The notes beneath the pieces are model-generated. The model did not search any database. It was not told the DNA's origin and worked only from the letters and a program-made list of their open reading frames with translations. Positions 33,250 to 42,037 of a stretch of 42,059 bases of DNA are shown here, piece after piece. The position numbers and the translations under genes were made by a program. The first letter of the stretch is position 1. Each line of letters opens with the position of its first letter. This stretch comes from an uncultured Clostridia bacterium (GTDB lineage: Bacteria > Bacillota > Clostridia > Christensenellales > UBA3700), in the NCBI GenBank assembly GCA_947646415.1, contig CANSGN010000006.1, positions 66,431-108,489 of the forward strand. The letters are read 5' to 3'.

Positions 33250-33924
33250 TTACGAAAATATCAACAAATTGGATATCGAAGGTATAAAGTTACTTGTTTC
33301 GTTAAAACCTATACTTTCATATCTCATAAATATTGTTTCTTTTTCAGTAACTATCTTTCCTTGAGATTTATAGGTATATATCATATCGTCATCGACTTCA
33401 AATTCTTCATAATATATTAATGTTTGATTTGATATACTTTGTTCTTGATTATAATACAAATTCATATCTGCTTTTTTATAGTTTTTATTTACAACTATGG
33501 TAAAATGATAAGTTTCAAATGTTGCAAAATTTTCTCCAGCAACAATAAAGTACAAGACTTGGTTATATTCGCGATTAATACCTTTCGTTACTCTCCAATC
33601 AATACTACTACTTAAATCAATAAAATCGGTATAAGTATTTAGCTCGGACACATTTGATTCTACTCTTATCTCAGTATCATTAAAATATTGACCTGTGTTA
33701 GCACTATCTTGTTTGAACAAAAAAAGTCCTCCAATAATAGCAACTACCAAAACTACAGCTACGCAAGAACTAACCATTGCCAATTTAAATGGTCTTTTTG
33801 TGCTTTTTCTCTTTGCATTAATCAAACGTTCATTTTGAATTTTCAAAGATTTTAGCAACTGCTCGTCGCGATTTTTTGTTAATGATTCATTAACAATATG
33901 CTGAAGTTTTTTATACCTCTTCAT
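33250..33924 (-). CDS. Single-pass membrane protein, putative anti-sigma factor
   Basis: 224 residues. About 45 basic N-terminal residues (KRYKKLQHIVNESLTKNRDE) face the cytoplasm, one membrane helix spans about 47-70 (LAMVSSCVAVVLVVAIIGGL), and about 150 residues, strand-rich and acidic, lie outside. No zinc-binding HxxxCxxC motif is present, so it is not a ZAS-type anti-sigma factor, and no family is recognised. The topology and the position third in an operon headed by an ECF sigma factor suggest a regulator of that sigma factor (inference). GAGGGGCAAAAA precedes ATG, ten bases after the protease gene. Confidence 0.6.
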   Translation of the reverse strand: MKRYKKLQHIVNESLTKNRDEQLLKSLKIQNERLINAKRKSTKRPFKLAMVSSCVAVVLVVAIIGGLFLFKQDSANTGQYFNDTEIRVESNVSELNTYTDFIDLSSSIDWRVTKGINREYNQVLYFIVAGENFATFETYHFTIVVNKNYKKADMNLYYNQEQSISNQTLIYYEEFEVDDDMIYTYKSQGKIVTEKETIFMRYESIGFNETSNFIPSISNLLIFS

Positions 33925-33934
33925 TTTTTGCCCC

Positions 33935-35146
33935 TCAATTTATTTTTATTGCCAAAGCCTCGTCAATACTTGTTTTATATGAAATATTAAAGTAACCTTT
34001 TGGTGCCTCTATCATTCCCGATGCTATTGTCAGGTATTTATCATTTCTTTTTGTACCATTTGTTAGCGTATATGTGATATCTTTATAGCCAAAAGCAGTC
34101 ATAGCGTGATTATATTTGCTAAATGTATATTTAATACCATCGCTGCTGTTGCCACCAGCCAATTCAACAATATTAAAACCAGATAAAAACAAAATAATAG
34201 GCTCCCCACTATCAATATACCTTTTTGCAAGATTATAATCTAATTTACCGGAAGAAATACAATAACTATAAGTTAAAATGTAGCTACCATTCCTTTTAAT
34301 ATATTTTTCAAATCCGCTTTTAAATTGACTTACTGAGGTACCTGCCAAATTACTATTAGTCCCCATATCATAATATAAGTCATTTATCAATTTATTAGTC
34401 TCCGCACTTTCGCCTTTGTAAATGTAATATCCCATTAGTTCATTTCCAGGAGTATAATTAGGTATTAGGTTAGGACAAAATCTATCCCAATATTGTATCA
34501 AATTGGCTCCTGCAACCGGCACACATTCATTTGAAAGGCTATCTAAACCTGTAAGAAATGGATTCCTTTTGGCTAAATCTTTAGTATCCTCGGATTTGGA
34601 GGTAAAGCTTATGGTTTCGTTATCATAAGTAAAGTCGTCATAACCGCCATACAATGCCATTTCCTTTAATTCTTTCAAGCTTTCGCTATCAATAAGCATA
34701 TCATTTTTTGCCAAATAATAATTTTGATTGTCATAATATAAGTAAGTCATGTTTGTTACATAAACTCTAATAGCTTGTCCGCTTATTGTATACGGGTTAA
34801 CGGCATCAAAAAATACTTCCGCCATTTCAAACTCCCCTGTGTAGTTGATAACTATAGCATAACCATGCTCGTTATTTACAGTAAAATCGTATATGTAACC
34901 CAATTTATTTAAGTTTAAATCATACAATAATTCTTTTTCCGCAACTAAATCTATATCTGTACCGTAATTATCTTTTGCAAGACCGTCAATGTTTTTCAAA
35001 AAAACTTGGTCATACTCGTTACCATCCAACTCCATTGCATAGGCAACAGGTATATTAGTTAAAAATAAATAAATACTTGTTAGTGCTACAATGATTGCTA
35101 CAATAATAAAACTCAGTTTTATTAATTTCGATTTTTTATTTATCAT
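33935..35146 (-). CDS. Secreted papain-like cysteine protease (C39/C10-like)
   Basis: 403 residues. A basic start and hydrophobic segment (about 9-30) end in VAYA, a plausible signal peptidase site. Residues about 40-200 form a pro- or accessory domain. The catalytic part starts near residue 200: GLDSLSNECVPVAGANLIQYW holds the probable nucleophile Cys, and YNHAMTAFGYKD (about 350) the His, the order seen in C39-like and C10 (streptopain-type) peptidases. It probably cleaves a peptide or protein outside the cell; the substrate may be the neighbouring membrane protein (inference). AGAGAGGTAAAAA precedes ATG; 26 bases after the sigma gene. Confidence 0.7.
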   Translation of the reverse strand: MINKKSKLIKLSFIIVAIIVALTSIYLFLTNIPVAYAMELDGNEYDQVFLKNIDGLAKDNYGTDIDLVAEKELLYDLNLNKLGYIYDFTVNNEHGYAIVINYTGEFEMAEVFFDAVNPYTISGQAIRVYVTNMTYLYYDNQNYYLAKNDMLIDSESLKELKEMALYGGYDDFTYDNETISFTSKSEDTKDLAKRNPFLTGLDSLSNECVPVAGANLIQYWDRFCPNLIPNYTPGNELMGYYIYKGESAETNKLINDLYYDMGTNSNLAGTSVSQFKSGFEKYIKRNGSYILTYSYCISSGKLDYNLAKRYIDSGEPIILFLSGFNIVELAGGNSSDGIKYTFSKYNHAMTAFGYKDITYTLTNGTKRNDKYLTIASGMIEAPKGYFNISYKTSIDEALAIKIN

Positions 35147-35172
35147 TTTTTACCTCTCTACTTATAAGGGAG

Positions 35173-35700
35173 TTAAATTTTGCCTTTTGTTACATCGTTA
35201 TACAAATTTTTAATCTTTTTTATCGCTCTAGCATGTTTTTGTCTAACCGTGCCGTATTTAATCTCTAATTTCTCCGAAATTTCCAATGCACTGTAATTAT
35301 CTATGTATAACATTTTGATAATCTTTTGAGTCAAATCGTCTAATTGACTTATGTAAACGTCCAATTCGCCATACATAGATTCTTCAAGATTGGGAGTATC
35401 TGCCACATAGCTTTCGTCGATTTCGCTGTATTTGCGTTCAACTTTTAAAAGCTTAAGTGCGATATGGTCGCAACATTTATATATCCATGCCGTAGGATAA
35501 TTTATATATGATTTATTTTTCATATTAATTAAATAATGAAAAAATTCTTGAGCTACATCGTGTGCGATTATAGCTCCTCCGTCATATTTATGTGTGATAA
35601 AATTGATTATTCTGCTGTAGTAAAAATTGTATATTGCCTCCAATGAATCATTGCTGTTATTCAACTTTTTTAAATGATAATTAAACTCAATACGATTCAT
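35173..35700 (-). CDS. ECF-type RNA polymerase sigma factor
   Basis: 175 residues. Region 2 (about 18-85) includes EAIYNFYYSRIINFITHKY, AHDVAQEFFHYLI and PTAWIYKCCDHIALKLLK. Region 4 (about 115-165) is a helix-turn-helix with LDDLTQKIIKMLYIDNYSAL and YGTVRQKHARAIKKIKNL. No region 3 or 1.1, as expected for ECF factors. It probably directs transcription of its own operon or of envelope genes. The ribosome binding site GGAGAAAGT is ideally spaced for a seven-codon upstream frame (35710-35687) that overlaps this ATG, so start-site coupling is likely. Transcribed from a housekeeping promoter at 35795-35823. Confidence 0.88.
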   Translation of the reverse strand: MNRIEFNYHLKKLNNSNDSLEAIYNFYYSRIINFITHKYDGGAIIAHDVAQEFFHYLINMKNKSYINYPTAWIYKCCDHIALKLLKVERKYSEIDESYVADTPNLEESMYGELDVYISQLDDLTQKIIKMLYIDNYSALEISEKLEIKYGTVRQKHARAIKKIKNLYNDVTKGKI

Positions 35701-35710
35701 GGCGACTCAT
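35687..35710 (-). CDS. Seven-codon upstream reading frame overlapping the sigma start
   Basis: ATG at 35710 lies five bases after GGAG and reads MSRHESY then TGA, ending 14 bases inside the sigma gene, whose ATG at 35700 is 15 bases from the GGAG. It may couple or dampen sigma translation. No homology can be judged at this length. Confidence 0.35.
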   Translation of the reverse strand: MSRHESY

Positions 35711-35794
35711 ACTTTCTCCGTAAAAAAAATAATTAATTAGATAATATTAAAAAAAATGTTGTAAAAATTTTCAAAAAAATAATATCTTGCAATT

Positions 35795-35823
35795 AGTATA
35801 TCATTTAAAAACACTAGTGTCAA
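35795..35823 (-). promoter_or_regulatory. Sigma-A promoter of the ECF sigma operon
   Basis: Minus strand TTGACA (35823-35818), 17-base spacer, TATACT (35800-35795), near consensus. The leader is about 90 bases. Confidence 0.85.
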
Positions 35824-35854
35824 ACAAACCATTTATATTGCTGCACCTATTAGA

Positions 35855-35891
35855 TTATAAAAAGCGGCTATGTTTGCACATAGTCGCTTTT
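35855..35891 (-). terminator. Terminator after the ACP gene
   Basis: AAAAGCGACTATGT and ACATAGCCGCTTTT on the minus strand form a 14-position stem with loop GCAA and one mismatch on this strand (a G-U on the other), followed by Ts. Confidence 0.85.
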
Positions 35892-35914
35892 ATGCAACAA
35901 AATTACTAAATTAA

Positions 35915-36148
35915 TTACTCTTTAACATATTTTTTTATTTCGTCCACAATCTCTTGAATGGTGTTTACGTGCAAAACTTGCTCGTAGTCAACCATAACGT
36001 CAAACTCGTCTTCCAATGAAGTTATAAGCTCTGCTTTATCGATAGAGTCAAACTTTAAGTCCTCATTTAAACGTGTTTCCATTGTTATTTTGCTCTCATC
36101 CACATCCATTTGATTTACCAAAATATTTTTTACTACATCTATAATCAT
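35915..36148 (-). CDS. Acyl carrier protein
   Basis: 77 residues, acidic, four-helix ACP. The phosphopantetheine attachment site is DSIDKAELI with Ser35 (DSI rather than the common DSL/DSM). EDEFDVMVDYEQV and a TIQEIVDEIKKYV helix complete the family pattern. No fatty-acid synthesis genes surround it, so it may be the housekeeping ACP or a dedicated carrier. GGAGGTTATTT precedes ATG. It lies 14 bases after a phosphopantetheinyl transferase gene that would activate it, a natural enzyme/substrate operon. Confidence 0.92.
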   Translation of the reverse strand: MIIDVVKNILVNQMDVDESKITMETRLNEDLKFDSIDKAELITSLEDEFDVMVDYEQVLHVNTIQEIVDEIKKYVKE

Positions 36149-36162
36149 AAATAACCTCCAAA

Positions 36163-36603
36163 TTATTCAATAAATGTTTCCATTGCTATAAATTCGTAAT
36201 GTGTATCCTTACTGTATACAGTTGTTTGAGTATCTGCAAAAATATCAAAATATGCAAACTCTCCGTCCTCTCCGCCATGCTTAAATTGAGCCTCGTGTTT
36301 TGTCCATTCCTTATAAAAATCGTCAATATTCAAGGCATCTTTTTTTAGCATATTATTTGCTATAGACTCATAATGACGGGGCTTTTTATACTCGATATCC
36401 ACACCTACTTCACATTCGGATATCGCAATTACTATATCCTTATATGTATGCGAAATGGAAATAAACAAGTTTTCATCCACAACATAAGGTTTGCCGTCCC
36501 CGTAATAAGAAATATAAACATCCCTGCCCAAAAGATACTTTAAACACTTTTCGGCAAGCGGTTTGCTGTTTCCGTTATAATTCCTGTATGTAAAAATAAT
36601 CAT
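36163..36603 (-). CDS. Short Sfp-type 4'-phosphopantetheinyl transferase
   Basis: 146 residues. The motifs of the Sfp group are present in order: GKPY (37-40), ISISHT (48-53, His 52), GVDIEY (67-72, Mg-binding Asp 69 and Glu 71) and WTKHEAQFK (100-108). Sfp proteins are usually 200-240 residues with two similar halves; here most of the N-terminal half before the GKPY motif is missing, though the catalytic set is complete. It transfers phosphopantetheine from CoA to a carrier protein, very likely the ACP encoded next. No ribosome binding site of good quality is visible before ATG 36603. Confidence 0.85.
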   Translation of the reverse strand: MIIFTYRNYNGNSKPLAEKCLKYLLGRDVYISYYGDGKPYVVDENLFISISHTYKDIVIAISECEVGVDIEYKKPRHYESIANNMLKKDALNIDDFYKEWTKHEAQFKHGGEDGEFAYFDIFADTQTTVYSKDTHYEFIAMETFIE

Positions 36604-36680
36604 AAATCAATTATAGCAACAATTTTTAACAAAATCAAGTTTTAATAACAAATTATAAAGTTATTATGCTGTTTTATCGT

Positions 36681-38171
36681 TTAATTTCGGTTACTTAAGT
36701 AGTTATATCGTCTCAAACGGTCAATACGGATTCTGTCAATCGCCTCGTAAGTAACCCTTGGGCGCCAATTTCCGCCGGCTTTACCAGGGATATTCATACG
36801 TGTATCCTCGCCCCAACCCGCTAAGTCTTGGAAAGGTATTATAACAATATCCGCAACGCTAAGCAACATGGTACGTATACAAGCCCAAACAAGCCTGCTG
36901 TTTTCGCCGCCCTCAAGCTCGCAATGCAAACCCAAATAATCATAAAGCTTTGCCCTTGCATCCGCCCCAAGGCTTGCAAGCCAACCGTAAATTGTAGTGT
37001 TATCGTGCGTACCTGTATAGGCTATGCAATTTCTTTCGTAGTTATGCGGCATGTGCGGGCTTACCTCGCTGTCAAAAGCAAATTGCAATACCCTCATACC
37101 CGGGAAACCCGTTCTTTCCCTAAGTTCGTTTACTCCGTCATCAATGATACCCAAATCTTCCGCAATTATATCCGCTTTAGGGAACTTATGCCTTATAATA
37201 GCAAATAACTCTCTACCGATACCCTTACACCATTTGCCGTTTATTGCATTAGGAGCGCCGTATTCGACTGCCCAATACCTGTCAAACGCTCTAAAGTGGT
37301 CTATCCTCAATTTGTCGTACAGCTTGAACATTCTTTCTATCCTGCTGCAAAACCAAAAGTAGTTGTCTTTTTTCATTTCCTCATAGTTGTACAAAGGATT
37401 GCCCCAAAGCTGCCCTTCCGCACAAAAATAATCAGGTGGCACGCCTGCAACTTTATTTGGCTTAAAATCACTGTCCAAATCAAAGTAATTAGGGTTTGCC
37501 CAAACGTCCACACTATCGTAAGACACGTAAATCGGCATATCTCCGATAATACCAATGCCCAAATCGTTAATTTGTTTTTTGCGTGTTTTCCATTGCTCGG
37601 CAAAAAGGTATTGCTCGCAAATATAGTAGTCAACCTCTTGGGAGTGTTCTTTCATAAATTCGCCTAATGCACTATGGTCACGCTTTTTATACTTATCCTC
37701 CCACTCAAACCATGGCTTGCCGTTATGATAATCTTTAAGTGCCATAAAAATAGCATAATCCATAAGCCAATCGCGCTCTTCATTGGTATATGTATACAAA
37801 ACATCTGTGTTTGATTGCAAAATATGTTGATATGCCATTTGTACTGCTTTGCGTTTTTGACCATAACAAAACTCGTAATCAACAACATAAGGCGAGCCGT
37901 AATATTTTAAGCTGTCGCACTCCTCATAAGTCAAATACCCGCTATCCCTTAACATTATCGGGTCAATGTACAAATAATTACCTGCAAATGCGGAAACACC
38001 CGAATAAGGCGATTCCCCCAAACCGATAGTAGTCATAGGTAAAACTTGCCACCATTTACAATCGCCAAGTTTTAAAAACTCCGCAAATTTAACAGTCTCA
38101 TTACCAAAACCGCCAATACCAAACTCGCTTGGCAATGAGCTGATATTTAGCAAAACACCGCTTCCTCTCAT
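36681..38171 (-). CDS. malQ: 4-alpha-glucanotransferase (amylomaltase)
   Basis: 496 residues, GH77, normal length. Starts MRGSGVLLNISSLPSEFGIG; WWQVLPMTTIG, the nucleophile region KLRIDHFRAFDRYWAVEYG (about 297), IIAEDLGIIDDGVNELRE (acid/base Glu about 345) and YTGTHDNTT (about 397) are all present. It moves glucan segments between maltodextrins in the cytoplasm, serving glycogen or starch breakdown. AAGGAGAAAGT precedes ATG. Divergent from nifJ across 316 bases. Confidence 0.96.
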   Translation of the reverse strand: MRGSGVLLNISSLPSEFGIGGFGNETVKFAEFLKLGDCKWWQVLPMTTIGLGESPYSGVSAFAGNYLYIDPIMLRDSGYLTYEECDSLKYYGSPYVVDYEFCYGQKRKAVQMAYQHILQSNTDVLYTYTNEERDWLMDYAIFMALKDYHNGKPWFEWEDKYKKRDHSALGEFMKEHSQEVDYYICEQYLFAEQWKTRKKQINDLGIGIIGDMPIYVSYDSVDVWANPNYFDLDSDFKPNKVAGVPPDYFCAEGQLWGNPLYNYEEMKKDNYFWFCSRIERMFKLYDKLRIDHFRAFDRYWAVEYGAPNAINGKWCKGIGRELFAIIRHKFPKADIIAEDLGIIDDGVNELRERTGFPGMRVLQFAFDSEVSPHMPHNYERNCIAYTGTHDNTTIYGWLASLGADARAKLYDYLGLHCELEGGENSRLVWACIRTMLLSVADIVIIPFQDLAGWGEDTRMNIPGKAGGNWRPRVTYEAIDRIRIDRLRRYNYLSNRN

Positions 38172-38487
38172 ACTTTCTCCTTAGACATTTATTTAGTGTA
38201 TTTAAAAGTTATTTTATTAAGCGTTATTCTATCAATAAACCATAATGTGTTACCCTATCAATTACACATAAATTCAAACAAATGTTTCATTATTTTTTAT
38301 TATAAACCATATCTATTAAAAAATCAATACCCAATTTTAATTTTATTTGGGCAAATACTATCATTTTGCGGAATATATTTGATTGTATAGACAATAATTT
38401 AAAAGAAATATAAAACTAACATTAAAATTACGATAATTAATAATTATAATAAATATAATTTACAAATTTAAAATTCAGGAGATTGAT
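38172..38487. other. Intergenic region between divergent malQ and nifJ
   Basis: AT-rich, must hold both promoters, but I could not assign a convincing -35/-10 pair for either. No hairpin, repeat or small gene stands out. Confidence 0.6.
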
Positions 38488-41400
38488 ATGAGCAAAATGA
38501 TAACCGTAGACGGTAATGAGGCGTGTGCCAAAATTGCATATTATATGAGCGAGCTTGCGACTGTTTATCCAATTACGCCATCCTCGCCAATGGCAGAAAC
38601 TTGCGAAGCAATGCGTGCAAAAGGCGTGAAAAACTTTTTGGGGAACACTCTTGACATATCCGAACTGCAATCGGAGGGAGGGGCAAGCGGTGCTATGCAC
38701 GGCAGTTTATCCGCAGGTACGCTCACAACAACTTTTACCGCATCTCAAGGCTTGCTGCTTATGATACCAAACATGTACAAAATTGCGGGAGAAATGTTGC
38801 CTTGCGTTATACATGTTGCGGCAAGAACGATTGCGACACATGCGTTAAGCATATTTGGCGACCACTCTGACATATATGCGGTTAGACAAACAGGCTTTGC
38901 TATGCTTGCCTCCTCTAATGTACAGGAATGTATGGATTTAGCAGCAGTAGCACACCTTGCAACCCTTGAGTCGGGATTGCCGTTTGTTCATTTTTTTGAC
39001 GGTTTTAGAACATCGCACGAAATACAAAAAATACACAATATCGAATACTGCGACTTGAACAAAATAATAAATCTGGACAGTGTAAAACATTTTCGTGACA
39101 AGGCATTGTCACCAAACAATCCTACTGCAAAAGGCACAACACAAAACCCCGACTGCTATTTTCAAAACTTAGAATCACGCAATATTTTTTATGACAAACT
39201 ACCTGCTATCGTAAGCGAATGTATGGACAAATTATACTCGATAACAGGCAGAAAATATAATTTAGCAGACTATTTCGGGGCGAAAAACCCTGCAAAAATC
39301 GTGGTTATTATGGGTAGTGGCGGCGAAACAGTGCTTGAGACAATAAACTATTTGAACAGCATTGGCGATAATGTAGGCGTTATCAAAATAAGACTTTATC
39401 GCCCTTTCCCACATAAGGAATTTATATCCTTATTACCTGATAGTTGTAAATATATTACCGTGCTAGACAGAACAAAAGAGTTCAGCGGGGTTGGCGAGCC
39501 GTTATATCAAGACGTGCTTTCCTCATTGCAAATTGCGGGCAAAACGGACATGAAAGTATTTGGCGGAAGATACGGGATAAGTTCCAAGGAGTTTACTCCG
39601 TCAATGGTTAAAGCAGTTTATGACAATATGAATGAAAGTGGCAAAAACTTTTTTACCGTAGGTATTGACGACGATGTTACAAACTCTTCCCTACCAATAA
39701 ATGACTATATTGACACTACCCCTAAAGATTGCATAAGCTGCAAGTTTTACGGCTTAGGCTCGGACGGCACGGTTGGGGCAAACAAAAACAGTATCAAAAT
39801 AATAGGCGATAATACGGATAAATTTGCACAGGCTTACTTTGCCTATGACAGCAAAAAATCCGGTGGACTTACGACTTCGCATTTGAGATTTGGCGACAGC
39901 CCTATAAAAAGCTGCTATTTGATTGAAAAAGCTGACTTTGTCGCTTGTCACAACCCAAGTTTTTTAGGCGTTTACGATATGGTGCAAAGCCTTAAAAAAG
40001 GCGGAAAATTTTTGCTTAACACAAGTTTTGACAAAGTAAAACTATGTGAGACTTTGCCTTGCGAGATTAAAATATATTTGGTACAAAACCAAATTGATTT
40101 TTATATTATAAATGCAAATAAACTTGCAAAAGAGCTTGGTTTGGGTGGCAGGATAAACACGATTATGCAAGCTTGCTTTTTTAAACTTGCAAACATTATA
40201 GAATACGACAAGGCTTACACGTATATGGTTGACTATACAACAAAGACTTTTGCATTAAAAGGCGAAAAAGTGGTGCAAATGAATGTTGATGCAATAACAA
40301 AAGCTACCGACTTTTTGGAAAAGGTAGATATTCCTTGCGAATGGAAAGATATTACTTGCGAAAATAAAGTAGTAAGTAGCGGAAATGCTTATTTTGACAC
40401 TTTTTCAAGACCTGTCCTTAAAGGCAAAGGAGATAGCTTAAAATTAAGCGCTTTCCCACCGGACGGAAGTGTACCGACTGCAACTACACAATTTGAAAAA
40501 CGTGGCATTTCGGACAAAGTCTCCTCGTGGATTAAGGAAAACTGCATACAATGCAATCAATGTGCTTTTGTTTGCCCTCATGCTTGCATAAGACCTATTT
40601 TGCTTGAGGATAAGCAAAATATCCCCAACACTTTTGAGACGATTGACGCAATACAGCCAAAAGGACGATATTTCAGGCTACAAATCAGCCCTCTTGACTG
40701 CACGGGGTGCGGTAGCTGCATAAATATTTGCCCTGCGCCAAAAAAAGCTTTGGAATATAAGCCGTTAGAATCGGAAAAAGTATTGCAAAAAGATAATTGG
40801 GAATTTGCCAAAAATCACGAAAACGCAAAAGAGGTAATCAACAAAAAACAAGTCAAAGGAGTAGGCTTTGCAAGACAACTGTTTGAATTTTCGGGTGCAT
40901 GCTCGGGTTGCGGGGAAACACCTTATATCAAACTTGTGACTTCCCTTTTTGGCGACAAAATGATAATTGCAAATGCTACGGGCTGCTCCTCCATATATGG
41001 TGGCTCGGCACCTACTTGCCCGTTTGCAAAAACAAATGACGGTAAAGGTCCGGCTTGGGCAAACAGTTTGTTTGAAGATAACGCCGAATTTGGTTATGGT
41101 ATAAGCTTAGGTGCAAATTTAAGGCGTAAAAAACTTAAAGAAATTGCAAAAAAACTTATCGAAAATCGCTATGAAAACCAAAATTTGACAAATTGGCTTA
41201 ATACCTTTGACGATAAAAAGCTAACTGAGGAGCATAGCAAAATCCTATATGACAACATACAAAAAATGGCGGACGAGTGTAGCTGCGAGGAAAATAAAAG
41301 TTTGCTTTTGCAAATGGCAAAAGATAAAGATGCAATAACAAAAAAATCAATTTGGATAATTGGTGGCGACGGTTGGGCTTACGATATCGGCTATGGCGGA

Positions 41401-41988
41401 CTTGACCATATTTTGGCAAGCGGAGAAGACGTAAACATACTTGTTTTGGACTCGGAGGTATACTCAAATACAGGCGGGCAAGCCAGCAAAGCTACGCAAA
41501 TCGGTGCGGTTGCAAAGTTTGCACAAGAGGGCAAAAAGACCGCTAAAAAAGACTTGGGACTTATGGCAATCAACTATGACAATGTATACGTTGCAAGCGT
41601 AGCTATGGGTGCGGATATGAATCAATGCCTAAAAGCTTTTAACGAAGCAGAAGAGTATAACGGAGTGTCCTTGATTATTGCATACTCCCCTTGCATTAAC
41701 CATGGTATAAATATGAGCAACTGTATGCTTGAAGAAAAACTTGCCGTAGAATGTGGATATTGGAATTTATTCCGCTTTGCACCAAACGCACAAAATAATA
41801 AATTTATGCTTGACTCCAAAGCCCCTAAAGGCGATTATGTGGAATTTTTGAAAAGTGAAAACAGGTTTGCAAGTCTTAAGAGGACAAATCCCGAAAATTT
41901 TGAAAGCTTGTTTGAAAAAAGCAAAGAGTATGCAAACTATCGTTACAATAAATATTTGCAGCTAGTGGAAATGTACAAAAATCTTTAA
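38488..41988 (+). CDS. nifJ: Pyruvate:ferredoxin (flavodoxin) oxidoreductase
   Basis: 1166 residues, the usual length of the single-chain enzyme. It oxidatively decarboxylates pyruvate to acetyl-CoA with ferredoxin as electron acceptor. The N-terminal domain opens MSKMITVDGNEACAKIAYYM with YPITPSSPMAE. Two ferredoxin-type cluster motifs are at about 686 (CIQCNQCAFVCPHAC) and 736 (CTGCGSCINICP). A further CSGCGETPY near 805 and Cys residues in the C-terminal domain serve the proximal cluster. Thiamine diphosphate binding is at GDGWAYDIG (about 960) with SEVYSNTGGQASK. AGGAGATTGAT precedes ATG. Single-gene unit ending at the terminator 42014. Confidence 0.98.
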   Translation: MSKMITVDGNEACAKIAYYMSELATVYPITPSSPMAETCEAMRAKGVKNFLGNTLDISELQSEGGASGAMHGSLSAGTLTTTFTASQGLLLMIPNMYKIAGEMLPCVIHVAARTIATHALSIFGDHSDIYAVRQTGFAMLASSNVQECMDLAAVAHLATLESGLPFVHFFDGFRTSHEIQKIHNIEYCDLNKIINLDSVKHFRDKALSPNNPTAKGTTQNPDCYFQNLESRNIFYDKLPAIVSECMDKLYSITGRKYNLADYFGAKNPAKIVVIMGSGGETVLETINYLNSIGDNVGVIKIRLYRPFPHKEFISLLPDSCKYITVLDRTKEFSGVGEPLYQDVLSSLQIAGKTDMKVFGGRYGISSKEFTPSMVKAVYDNMNESGKNFFTVGIDDDVTNSSLPINDYIDTTPKDCISCKFYGLGSDGTVGANKNSIKIIGDNTDKFAQAYFAYDSKKSGGLTTSHLRFGDSPIKSCYLIEKADFVACHNPSFLGVYDMVQSLKKGGKFLLNTSFDKVKLCETLPCEIKIYLVQNQIDFYIINANKLAKELGLGGRINTIMQACFFKLANIIEYDKAYTYMVDYTTKTFALKGEKVVQMNVDAITKATDFLEKVDIPCEWKDITCENKVVSSGNAYFDTFSRPVLKGKGDSLKLSAFPPDGSVPTATTQFEKRGISDKVSSWIKENCIQCNQCAFVCPHACIRPILLEDKQNIPNTFETIDAIQPKGRYFRLQISPLDCTGCGSCINICPAPKKALEYKPLESEKVLQKDNWEFAKNHENAKEVINKKQVKGVGFARQLFEFSGACSGCGETPYIKLVTSLFGDKMIIANATGCSSIYGGSAPTCPFAKTNDGKGPAWANSLFEDNAEFGYGISLGANLRRKKLKEIAKKLIENRYENQNLTNWLNTFDDKKLTEEHSKILYDNIQKMADECSCEENKSLLLQMAKDKDAITKKSIWIIGGDGWAYDIGYGGLDHILASGEDVNILVLDSEVYSNTGGQASKATQIGAVAKFAQEGKKTAKKDLGLMAINYDNVYVASVAMGADMNQCLKAFNEAEEYNGVSLIIAYSPCINHGINMSNCMLEEKLAVECGYWNLFRFAPNAQNNKFMLDSKAPKGDYVEFLKSENRFASLKRTNPENFESLFEKSKEYANYRYNKYLQLVEMYKNL

Positions 41989-42013
41989 AGCAAATAAGTA
42001 AATCAATAAATAT

Positions 42014-42037
42014 CCCCACGTTAAACGTGGGGTTTTT
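42014..42037 (+). terminator. Terminator of nifJ
   Basis: CCCCACGT and ACGTGGGG form a GC-rich 8-bp stem with loop TAA, followed by five Ts. Confidence 0.95.

Noticed and set aside
36643..36667. TAATAAC/GTTATTA hairpin after malQ as terminator
   Set aside because: Stem is almost entirely A-T and the T-run is poor; too weak to call.
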